Positions 16,810 through 22,969 of a stretch of 22,969 bases of DNA are shown piece by piece. Below the pieces are notes generated by a model. It made no database searches, was not told the DNA's origin, and was given only the letters and a program-made list of their open reading frames with translations. This DNA is from AC-69 sp044867345 (GTDB lineage: Bacteria; Actinomycetota; UBA4738; HRBIN12). A program made the position numbers and the translations under genes. The stretch covers positions 1 to 22,969 of the forward strand of contig JBIOUU010000176.1 in the NCBI GenBank assembly GCA_044867345.1, written 5' to 3'. The stretch's first letter is position 1. Every line of letters begins with the position of its first letter.

Positions 16810-17244
16810 GTGAGCGACGGTCCCGGCGGTGACGTGATCGGGGTCCTTCGGGCCCGCGGCCTTCGGATGACCCCCCAGCGCCGGGCCATCGTGGCCGAGA
16901 TCATGCGGACCCGGGGCCACATCTCGCCGACCGCTCTGGCCCGCAAGGTGCAGGGCGAGATGCCGGGCGTGAACGCCTCCACGGTGTATCGGACCCTGTC
17001 GCTGCTGGAGGAGGTCGGGGTCCTCTCGCACGCCCACCTGGAGGGCGGGGCGGAATATCACCGGGCGGAAGAGGCAGGGCACGTCCATCTGACCTGCTCG
17101 AACTGCGGGGCCGAGGACGACCTCTCCCTGGAGGAGGCCGAGGCCCTGTCCAACCTGATCGAGCGGCACCGCGAGTTCCTGCCCGACCTGACGCACTTCG
17201 CTATCAGCGGCCTGTGCGCCGAGTGCCGCCGCCTGGCCGGCTGA
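16810..17244 (+). CDS. Fur-family metalloregulator, Nur-like
   Basis: A 144-residue DNA-binding repressor of the Fur superfamily. Residues about 10-80 form the winged helix (GLRMTPQRRAIVAEI, then NASTVYRTLSLLEEVG). The dimerisation domain has two CxxC structural zinc pairs, C96/C99 and C136/C139. Candidate regulatory-metal histidines are H37, H74, H76, H84, H91, H93 and H129. The H74-x-H76 pair plus H129 matches the spacing I recall for the nickel site of Streptomyces Nur, and SHAHL and HFAI look Nur-like. I chose GTG at 16810 because the -10 box points to leaderless transcription there; the ATG at 16792 lies upstream of and overlapping that box. It converges on a nickel/cobalt transporter gene 17 bp away. 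Zur, PerR or iron-Fur cannot be excluded. Confidence 0.9.
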   Translation: MSDGPGGDVIGVLRARGLRMTPQRRAIVAEIMRTRGHISPTALARKVQGEMPGVNASTVYRTLSLLEEVGVLSHAHLEGGAEYHRAEEAGHVHLTCSNCGAEDDLSLEEAEALSNLIERHREFLPDLTHFAISGLCAECRRLAG

Positions 17245-17261
17245 GAGACCCCTCTGCTCGA

Positions 17262-18149
17262 TCACCCGCCGAATAGCGCGGGGAGCAGCGTGCCCTTGCC
17301 CAGGATGAAGAGCGTCCCGATCACCAGGCTGAACGTCGCGGTGAGGATCGCGACCGAGACGTAGAGCGTCCAGTTTTCCGCCGCCCGCATGAAACCGAAC
17401 GCCGTTCCCGCCGTGATGAGCGAGTTCGACGTGAGCAGCCCGACGAGGAACATCCCGAGCAGCACCTCCCCCACCACCGCCCCGCCTGCTCCGGCGGCCG
17501 TGAGGAAGATCAGGAGCTGCGTGGGCGTCTCGGCGCCAACCCCGTGGATCATCCCCACCAGGAACGCGGTGCGCCGCCCGTAGTTCATGAATGCGTCGGG
17601 CTCCGGATGCTTGTGGTGGTGATGGCCCGGACGTCCGTGATGCCCGTGATGCCACTCAGACACGGGGATGTCTTCCGCCACGGCCACGGCGACCGACTCA
17701 CCCCCGCCCTGGTGCACGTGCACCGGCTCGGTCGCGTGGGTGTGCGGGCCATCGCGGCGGGCCTTCCGATACAGGGAGCGGACGCCGGTGAGGATCAGCA
17801 TCCACCGGCTGCGCATCCGGAACTCCTTGCCGTGGCGAACGAGCGCCACGAACACGTACACCCCGAGGATCACGAGCGTGACTCCGACGATCCGTTCCAT
17901 GACGTTGTCGATGCCGGAGGGCAGCCGGTCGCCGAGGATGATCGCCGCGGTCCCGATGAGGAAGACGACCAGCGCGTGACCGAGCGCGTACAGCGTGCCG
18001 AACAGCATCGAGTCCCTGCGACTGTCCTGAGAGCTCGTGATGTCGGTGATGGCCGCGATGTGGTCCCAGTCGATCCCGTGGCGGAACCCGAACAGGAAGG
18101 CCGAGGCGATCAGTCCGATCCCGAACGCCCCGGCACCCTCGGCGAGCAC
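17262..18149 (-). CDS. NiCoT-type nickel/cobalt transporter with His-rich loop
   Basis: A 295-residue polytopic inner-membrane protein that should import Ni2+ and/or Co2+. The NiCoT signature RHGIDWDHI is at residues 23-31. It is followed by the second conserved segment YALGHALVVFLIG (54-66), a version of the LGxDTATE signature (GVGAETPTQ, 203-211) and LLGMFLVGLLTSNS. A cytoplasmic loop (about 134-187) is extremely histidine-rich, with HTH, HVH, HHGHH and HHHHKH, suggesting metal binding or buffering. About seven hydrophobic segments are visible. The start is GTG with an AAGGGGGA ribosome binding site 7 bases upstream. Its neighbours are a Nur-like regulator (nickel reading) and B12-dependent mutase genes (cobalt reading). 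A His-rich loop also occurs in RcnA-type exporters, but the signature motifs favour an importer. Confidence 0.87.
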   Translation of the reverse strand: MLAEGAGAFGIGLIASAFLFGFRHGIDWDHIAAITDITSSQDSRRDSMLFGTLYALGHALVVFLIGTAAIILGDRLPSGIDNVMERIVGVTLVILGVYVFVALVRHGKEFRMRSRWMLILTGVRSLYRKARRDGPHTHATEPVHVHQGGGESVAVAVAEDIPVSEWHHGHHGRPGHHHHKHPEPDAFMNYGRRTAFLVGMIHGVGAETPTQLLIFLTAAGAGGAVVGEVLLGMFLVGLLTSNSLITAGTAFGFMRAAENWTLYVSVAILTATFSLVIGTLFILGKGTLLPALFGG

Positions 18150-18196
18150 GAACGCTTCCCCCTTCCCTTCCGGTCCTCAGCCGGCCAGGAGGCTCC

Positions 18197-18241
18197 ATGC
18201 AATCACATGCTGCATGCTCTGGCAAGTGCGGGCGGTTGCAA
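18197..18241 (-). promoter_or_regulatory. Cluster of TTGCAA-like motifs upstream of the Ni/Co transporter
   Basis: In the 109-bp gap between the mutase stop and the transporter start there is a perfect TTGCAA (18236-18241). On the minus strand there are also TTGCCA (18225-18220) and TTGCAT (18202-18197), and an internal palindrome CATGC-T-GCATG lies at 18206-18216. The outer two minus-strand motifs are centred about 11.5 bp either side of the palindrome. The TTGCA core is shared with the inverted repeat before the Fur-family gene, so this may be the same regulator's operator. The spacing does not match a canonical Nur box exactly. Confidence 0.35.
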
Positions 18242-18258
18242 GATGCCTCGCGGGCCTC

Positions 18259-19914
18259 TCAGAACCGGGGCGTCTCGGTGTATTCGCCGAACACCTGCCG
18301 AAGGGCCCCGACGATCTCCCCCTCGGTGCACATGGCCCGGGCGCAATCCACCAGGAAGGGCATCAGGTTCTGGTCGGTCGTCGCGGCCGCCGAAAGCCGG
18401 TCCAGGGCCGTCCTGGCCCCGGCCCGATCACGACCCTCCCGAACGTCGCGGACCCGGCCGACCTGCTCCGCCTCCAGGCCCGGCGGGATCTCCAGGACCT
18501 CGACGAGGCCACCGTTGGGCTCGACGAACTCGTTCACCCCGACCTTCACCAGCCGGCCCTTCTCGTACCGCTCCTGCTCCCGATAGGCGGACTCCGCGAT
18601 CTCCTGCTGGAAATACCCCCGGTCGATCCCGGCGAGGATCCCCTCGAGCATCGACCCCGAGCCCATCCGGTCGATCCGAGCGAACTCGTCCTCGGCGAGC
18701 TCCTCCATCCGGTTGGTCAGCGATTCGAGGAAATAGGAGCCCGCCAGCGGATCGATCGCGTTCGGCACGCCCGTCTCGTACGCGATGATCTGCTGGGTCC
18801 GAAGCGCGAGCTTCGCCGCCTCCTCGGTGGGGAGGGCCAGGACCTCGTCCAGCGCGTTCGTGTGGAGCGACTGCGTGCCGCCCAGGACCGCGGCCAATGC
18901 CTCGATGGCCGTCCGCACCACGTTGTTCATGGGCTGCTGCGCGGTGAGCGACACGCCGGCCGTCTGCGTATGGAACCGGAGGCGCATCGAGGCCTCGCCC
19001 TTCGCCCCATACCGCTCCTTCATCCACCGGGCCCAGATCCGCCGAGCCGCCCGGTACTTCGCGATCTCCTCGAAGAAGTCGATGTGTGCGTTGAAGAAGA
19101 AGGACAGTCCCTGCGCGAACCGGTCCACGTCCAGCCCGCGGGCCGTGCCGAGCTCCACGTAAGCGAACCCGTCGGCCAGCGTGTACGCCAGCTCCTGCCA
19201 GGCGTTCGCCCCGGCCTCGCGGATGTGATAGCCCGAGACGCTGATGGGGTGCCACTGCGGCACGCGCTCGGCGCAGAACTCGATGAGGTCGCCGATCAGC
19301 CGGAGGTGAGGGCGTGGGGGGAAGATCCACTCCTTCTGAGCGATGTACTCCTTCAGGATGTCGGTCTGGAGCGTCCCGTCGAGGCGATCCCACGGGACGC
19401 CCTGTTCCTCCGCGGCAGCCAGGAAGAACGCGAAGATCACGACCGCAGGGCCGCTGATGGTCATCGACGTCGTGATGTCGCCGAGCGGGATGCCCTCGAA
19501 GAGCTGCTCGAAGTCGGCAAGGGAGTCGGTGGCGACGCCACACCGGCCCACCTCTCCCTCCGAGCGTTCGTCGTCGGAGTCCCGCCCCATCAGCGTGGGC
19601 ATGTCGAAGGCCACCGACAGTCCGCCCTGCCCCTGAGCCAGCAGGAACTTGTAGCGGGCGTTGGTCTCGGCCGGTGTGCCGTACCCGGCGAACTGCCGCA
19701 TCGTCCACAGCCGGCCTCGGTACATCGTGGGGTAGACGCCCCGAACGAACGGGTAGCGGCCGGGATCTCCAAGGTCCCGCTCCGGGTCGAACTCCGCCAG
19801 GTCTTCCCCGGTGAACAGGGGCTGGAGCGGTTCGCCGGAGAGTGTCTCGAAGTCGGCGTCGCGCTCCTCCGAGGCCCGGTACGCCCGCTTCCACCCGTCG
19901 TCTTCGCCCGTCAT
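18259..19914 (-). CDS. Methylmalonyl-CoA mutase, large (catalytic) subunit without B12 domain
   Basis: This enzyme interconverts methylmalonyl-CoA and succinyl-CoA using adenosylcobalamin, in propionate and branched-chain amino-acid catabolism. The 551-residue protein is only the substrate-binding TIM-barrel half: YPFVRGVYPTMYRGRLW (54-70), GQGGLSVAFDMPT (95-107), ISVSGYHIREAGAN (224-237). It ends without the DxHxxG cobalamin-binding domain, so a separate small subunit is needed and is not in the window. Y61 and R205 (in PHLR) correspond to the residues that bind the methylmalonyl carboxylate (Y89 and R207 of the Propionibacterium enzyme), and H230 and Q183 are also kept. This favours methylmalonyl-CoA over isobutyryl-CoA as substrate. 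The ATG is 10 bp after the meaB stop, with AGGAAGG as ribosome binding site. Confidence 0.92.
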   Translation of the reverse strand: MTGEDDGWKRAYRASEERDADFETLSGEPLQPLFTGEDLAEFDPERDLGDPGRYPFVRGVYPTMYRGRLWTMRQFAGYGTPAETNARYKFLLAQGQGGLSVAFDMPTLMGRDSDDERSEGEVGRCGVATDSLADFEQLFEGIPLGDITTSMTISGPAVVIFAFFLAAAEEQGVPWDRLDGTLQTDILKEYIAQKEWIFPPRPHLRLIGDLIEFCAERVPQWHPISVSGYHIREAGANAWQELAYTLADGFAYVELGTARGLDVDRFAQGLSFFFNAHIDFFEEIAKYRAARRIWARWMKERYGAKGEASMRLRFHTQTAGVSLTAQQPMNNVVRTAIEALAAVLGGTQSLHTNALDEVLALPTEEAAKLALRTQQIIAYETGVPNAIDPLAGSYFLESLTNRMEELAEDEFARIDRMGSGSMLEGILAGIDRGYFQQEIAESAYREQERYEKGRLVKVGVNEFVEPNGGLVEVLEIPPGLEAEQVGRVRDVREGRDRAGARTALDRLSAAATTDQNLMPFLVDCARAMCTEGEIVGALRQVFGEYTETPRF

Positions 19915-19924
19915 GCCAGCCTTC

Positions 19925-20908
19925 CTACGATCCTCCGGCTCGCGACAGCCGTTCGATCAGGATATCGGCGGCCCGGTACGGATCCGTCGTCCGTCCCGCA
20001 ACCTCGTCGGCGAGCGCCGGATCGTTCGCCAGCGCGTCGCGCACGCGCCCACGGAGGCGTTCGCCGGCCAGGCCCTCCACGTCCCGGAACAAGCGGTCGC
20101 GGCGCTTCTGCTCGAGCTGGCCCGTCTCCTCCAGGTGCGCGCGATGGCGGGCCATCGCCTCCCACAGCTCGTCGAGGCCCTCCGAACGCTGCGCCGAGAC
20201 CCGCACCACCGGCGGCGTCCAGGTCTGCTGCGAGCCCATCCGGATCATCTGCTCCAGGTCGCGCACCGCGGTGCCCGTCCCCTCCTGGTCGGACTTGTTG
20301 ACCACGAACACGTCGGCGATCTCCAGGATCCCGGCCTTGGCCACCTGCACGGCGTCGCCCCATCCCGGCGAGACCACCACGAGCGTGGTGTCGGTGGCGG
20401 CGGCCACGTCGACCTCGGCCTGTCCAACGCCGACCGTCTCCACCATCACCAGATCCTTGCCTGAAGCGTCGAGGATCCGTACCGCCTCGGGAGCGGCGAT
20501 CGCCATCCCCCCGAGATGGCCGCGCGTGGCCATCGAGCGGATGAACACCCCGGGATCCGTCGCATGCTCCTGCATGCGCAGCCGGTCCCCGAGCAGTGCC
20601 CCGCCGGTGAACGGCGACGTCGGATCGATGGCCAGGACGGCGACGGACAGCTCGCGGTCCCGCGCAAGCCGAACGAGCTCTCCGGCGAGCGTGGACTTCC
20701 CTACCCCCGGTGAGCCGGTGAGCCCGATGGTTGACGCCCTGCCGGTGTGCCCGAACAGCCCCGAGGACAGCTCGGCAAGCCCCTCGGCCCCATCCTCGAC
20801 CATGGAGATGGCTCGGGCCACGGCGCGGCGGTCTCCGGCAAGGACGGCCTCGACCAGGTCCACGGGGCAAGGGTACCCGGCACTCCGGCTTGAACCGCCG
20901 GTCGCCAC
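19925..20908 (-). CDS. meaB: MeaB/ArgK-type GTPase, methylmalonyl-CoA mutase chaperone
   Basis: MeaB is a G3E-family P-loop GTPase that gates cobalamin loading and protects methylmalonyl-CoA mutase. The 327-residue product has Walker A GSPGVGKS (65-72), switch segment AIDPTSPFTGGALLGDR (93-109), ETVGVGQAEVD (157-167) and base-recognition NKSD (204-207). A C-terminal helical dimerisation region follows. It lies 10 bp upstream of the mutase on the same strand, the standard partnership. Start choice: GTG at 20908 has a GAGGG ribosome binding site 6 bases before it. A second GTG at 20863 (VDLVEAVLAGDRRAV) coincides with where family conservation begins but lacks such a site. Confidence 0.93.
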   Translation of the reverse strand: MATGGSSRSAGYPCPVDLVEAVLAGDRRAVARAISMVEDGAEGLAELSSGLFGHTGRASTIGLTGSPGVGKSTLAGELVRLARDRELSVAVLAIDPTSPFTGGALLGDRLRMQEHATDPGVFIRSMATRGHLGGMAIAAPEAVRILDASGKDLVMVETVGVGQAEVDVAAATDTTLVVVSPGWGDAVQVAKAGILEIADVFVVNKSDQEGTGTAVRDLEQMIRMGSQQTWTPPVVRVSAQRSEGLDELWEAMARHRAHLEETGQLEQKRRDRLFRDVEGLAGERLRGRVRDALANDPALADEVAGRTTDPYRAADILIERLSRAGGS

Positions 20909-20964
20909 GGGGAACCCTCGCGCCTCGCGGGGGGTCTATCGTCGGGACGAAGGGGGGAACGGCG

Positions 20965-21288
20965 GTGCGCCTCACCGGTCCGCGCGCGTTGATCCTGGTG
21001 GTCGCGGTGGGGGCGACGTCGTGCGGGATCGCGCCCCTCCGCCAGGACAGGCTGCCCGACCCCTCCAGGAAGGAAGCCCTCGCCGCGGCGTCTGCGATCT
21101 GCGCCCGGGCCGCCCAACGGTACGGCATCGAGCGGATGGCCCGGTACCTCGACGCGACGAGCGACCTGCCGAGGCCGGTCGCTCGCGCGTTCGTCCGCCA
21201 GGTGGCCGCGGTCTCGGACGGCTGGGAACCGTTTCGGACGGCCGGCGTTCGGGGATGCCTGGCGGGCCTTCGGTCCGCTTCGTCCTAG
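20965..21288 (+). CDS. Small putative lipoprotein
   Basis: A 107-residue protein beginning at GTG, with a strong AGGGGGGA ribosome binding site about 7 bases upstream. The N-terminus is RLTGPRALILVVAVGATSCG: positive charges, a hydrophobic core and a cysteine at the position of a lipobox (ATSC, a weak but acceptable form). Export and lipid anchoring are therefore likely. The mature part has a helix with two more cysteines (AAASAICARAAQRYGI and RGCLAGL) and no recognised domain. A possible -10, TATCGT, lies at 20937-20942. It is divergent from meaB, and its TAG stop shares a CTAG with the PrsW gene. Function unknown. Confidence 0.62.
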   Translation: MRLTGPRALILVVAVGATSCGIAPLRQDRLPDPSRKEALAAASAICARAAQRYGIERMARYLDATSDLPRPVARAFVRQVAAVSDGWEPFRTAGVRGCLAGLRSASS

Positions 21289-22502
21289 CGAACCTGCGGG
21301 CTGCTCGCCCACGGCACGGCGCCGGGGATGGCCGTCAGCGCGTCCCGGAGGGATCGGCAGTACAGCCGATGGCGCTCGAGGTCCGGGTCGTCGTGGGTCT
21401 CCACCCGGGTCCTGATCATGGCCAGGTTCACCTGCTCCCGCTGGAGCCGTTTCAGCAGCCGCGCCGCGCCCGCGCCGGCCCGGGCACGAACGTCGCGTCG
21501 GGACCGCCTGCGAGCGGCGGGATCGAGCAGGAGCCCGAGCTCGACGGCCGACAGCGTTCCGCGCTCGACCTCCGACCGAAGCGCGCTCTCGAGCCAGCCC
21601 CGCTCACGCCGCCGGGCCAGGGTCACCCCCACCACCGTCAGGGCGAGGAGGGGGACCCCCTTCACCGCGGCAGCCACCGGGATGAGCGCCCAGTCGCGGA
21701 GACCCTCCACGCGCGAGGGGAACAGGTCCAGCCATGGCGAATCCCAGAGGAAGTGCCCGGCGACGGCGGCCAGGAACAGGCCCCCGGCGACCAGGACCCT
21801 GCGGCGGCGCGGGACCTCGTCGGCCAGCGACACGAAGTAGGCGAGGCCCATCCCGGACAGGGCCGTGTACAGGACGTGGCCGTACAGGCCGCTCGACACG
21901 ACCCGGACGTAGAACCCGGCCAGGACGGCGCCCGGCGAGCCTCCGAACACCGCGATGAAGTAGAAGACGTCCTCGACCACGGCGAACCCGAGGCCGCACA
22001 CGGCGCCGTACACGAAGCCATCCATGACGTCATCCCACTCGTCCGTCGCGATCAGTACGAGCAGGACCAGGCCGATGGCCTTCAGCGTCTCCTCGACGAA
22101 TGGCGCTGTGAACGCCGCCGTCCATCTCGCGGCAAACTCGGGGGTCCCGATCCGAGCCACGACGAGCCCCCACCCCTGGTTGCCGATGCCGGCGAGCGTC
22201 GTGGCGGCCACCGCCCCCCACACGACCGCTCCGAATACGAGCGAGAGCGGCTCGCGCTCGTACAGGTCGAGGAAGTAGACGGCCAGGAACACCGGGAGCG
22301 CGTAGATCGCGAGCAGGAACCACGACAAGGCCCACCCCGACGGCGAGATCTGCCGGAACGCGGACTGCGCGTCCACCACCACGATGCCGGTGCCGGCCAC
22401 CACGGTCGCGTACGCCCAGAAGGCGGGGCGGCGGAATTGGAACAGCGACGTCTGCCGGCCCCATCCGCGCCGGAAGCCGGGCGAGGCCTCCGCGGGCCGC
22501 AT
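21285..22502 (-). CDS. PrsW-family intramembrane metalloprotease
   Basis: A 405-residue polytopic membrane protein of the PrsW family (related to CPBP/CAAX proteases), which in Bacillus performs site-1 cleavage of an anti-sigma factor. Family motifs in order are DLYEREPLSL (79-88), EExxK at 137-141 (VEETLKA), DGFVYGAVCGLGFAVVED (161-178), GHVLYTALSGMGLAY (208-222) and GHFLWD (249-254). The candidate metal ligands and catalytic residues E137, E138, E177, H209 and H250 are all present. Residues about 297-405 form a basic, soluble C-terminal extension after the last membrane segment. Its ATG overlaps the preceding stop as TGATG, so it is coupled to the upstream gene. No sigma or anti-sigma gene is visible here, so the substrate is unknown. 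Confidence 0.88.
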   Translation of the reverse strand: MRPAEASPGFRRGWGRQTSLFQFRRPAFWAYATVVAGTGIVVVDAQSAFRQISPSGWALSWFLLAIYALPVFLAVYFLDLYEREPLSLVFGAVVWGAVAATTLAGIGNQGWGLVVARIGTPEFAARWTAAFTAPFVEETLKAIGLVLLVLIATDEWDDVMDGFVYGAVCGLGFAVVEDVFYFIAVFGGSPGAVLAGFYVRVVSSGLYGHVLYTALSGMGLAYFVSLADEVPRRRRVLVAGGLFLAAVAGHFLWDSPWLDLFPSRVEGLRDWALIPVAAAVKGVPLLALTVVGVTLARRRERGWLESALRSEVERGTLSAVELGLLLDPAARRRSRRDVRARAGAGAARLLKRLQREQVNLAMIRTRVETHDDPDLERHRLYCRSLRDALTAIPGAVPWASSPQVR

Positions 22503-22969
22503 CAGCGGATCATCGCCTCGTCGATCATGGTGTCGAGGTCACCCGTCACGTATTGCAGGAAGCCGGCCGGCGCCCAGCCATCGAAGACGACGCCTCCGCC
22601 TGACGACGAGACCACCGCGGTGACCTCACCCTCGATCTGGAACTGCACCCCGCGGAACACGCCGATGTAGGCGACGCGGACGCCCGAACGGTTACCCACC
22701 CCGACCACCTGAACGCTCTGCGACACCTCCAGGCGATCGGCCTGCGGCCGCAGGACCTGCTCGACGTAGTCGGCGGCGAGCTCCTCGGGAGTTCCGCTGA
22801 ACGGGAAGACCACGACGTCGAGGTTCCCACTCCCCCGGGTGAGCCGAACGCTCGGCGGCTCGGCGGAGCGTTCGGCGACCTCCCAGCCCGAGAGCGGCGA
22901 CACCCGCACGACCCCTGCCACCGTCACCGGCGGCCCGGCCGGCTGCGACAGGGCACCCGCCACGACATA
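22502..22969 (-). CDS. Hypothetical protein, probably membrane-anchored or secreted (5' end outside window)
   Basis: The frame is open to the window edge, so the N-terminus is missing; the GTG at 22963 is only the first in-frame start inside the window. The visible 156 codons begin with a small hydrophobic stretch (VVAGALSQPAG), perhaps the end of a membrane anchor. A compact domain follows: VRVSPLSGWEVAE, VRLTRGSGNLDVVVFPF, a helix with EELAADYVEQVLRP, and several strands ending in FDGWAPAGFLQYV. The order resembles PsbP/DcrB/Mog1-like folds, where a SGW motif opens the domain; this is inference only. It is translationally coupled to the PrsW gene through TGATG. Confidence 0.6.
   Translation of the reverse strand, partial: YVVAGALSQPAGPPVTVAGVVRVSPLSGWEVAERSAEPPSVRLTRGSGNLDVVVFPFSGTPEELAADYVEQVLRPQADRLEVSQSVQVVGVGNRSGVRVAYIGVFRGVQFQIEGEVTAVVSSSGGGVVFDGWAPAGFLQYVTGDLDTMIDEAMIR

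Noticed and set aside
17245..17261. Possible bidirectional terminator between the convergent regulator and transporter genes
   Set aside because: Only 17 bp, with no inverted repeat.
18150..18258. Possible cobalamin riboswitch before the metal transporter
   Set aside because: The gap is only 109 bp, and I see no B12-box-like sequence or extended fold; short TTGCAA-type operator motifs explain it better.
18037..22670. Long plus-strand frames (754 and 942 codons) opposite the mutase, meaB and PrsW genes
   Set aside because: Compositionally biased and overlapping well-supported genes on the other strand; no recognisable motif.

Overview
The window is high-GC DNA with dense, tightly packed genes, frequent GTG starts, many ATGA/GTGA stop-start overlaps and a strong G/C third-position bias. 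The bias leaves very long shadow reading frames on the opposite strands. Multidomain class III cyclases of the zinc-ribbon/cyclase/AAA/TPR type, a Nur-like Fur regulator, a stand-alone methylmalonyl-CoA mutase large subunit with MeaB, and a PrsW protease suggest an actinobacterial lineage, probably a poorly sampled environmental one. This placement is inference; no rRNA or other phylogenetic marker is present.

Layout. (1) Positions 1-10851, minus strand: three full-length paralogous signalling proteins of about 1180 residues lie head to tail with 4-bp stop-start overlaps. Each has two zinc ribbons, a class III nucleotide cyclase domain, a STAND-like AAA ATPase and TPR-like helical repeats. 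They are followed after 21 bp by the 5' end of mnmA (tRNA 2-thiouridylase), which runs off the window. (2) 10981-14743, plus strand: a divergent, tightly coupled operon etfB-etfA-pabBC-small DUF2007-like gene. It joins the electron-transfer flavoprotein to a fused aminodeoxychorismate synthase/lyase for folate synthesis. (3) 14740-16678, minus strand: two small cysteine-rich, probably zinc-binding proteins, a GNAT acetyltransferase and an enoyl-CoA hydratase. (4) 16774-18241: a Nur-like Fur-family regulator (plus) converging on a NiCoT-type nickel/cobalt transporter (minus). TTGCA-based palindromic motifs lie upstream of both, so a small metal-homeostasis module is plausible. (5) 18259-20908, minus: methylmalonyl-CoA mutase large subunit and its GTPase chaperone MeaB. 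The mutase is B12 (cobalt) dependent, which gives a second reading of the neighbouring metal transporter. (6) 20965-22969: a small putative lipoprotein (plus), then a PrsW-family intramembrane protease and a 5'-truncated gene for a secreted or membrane-anchored domain protein (both minus).

The metabolic genes (ETF, enoyl-CoA hydratase, methylmalonyl-CoA mutase, MeaB) fit acyl-CoA, branched-chain amino-acid or propionate oxidation with electrons passed to ETF. The most unusual feature is the tandem, translationally coupled triplet of giant adenylate-cyclase-like proteins, all three with intact-looking catalytic residues. No stretch longer than 300 bp lacks a gene. The larger gaps are 10852-10980, 14923-15067, 15275-15403, 16679-16809 and 18150-18258. 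I found no tRNA, rRNA, CRISPR array, riboswitch, transposase or attachment site.
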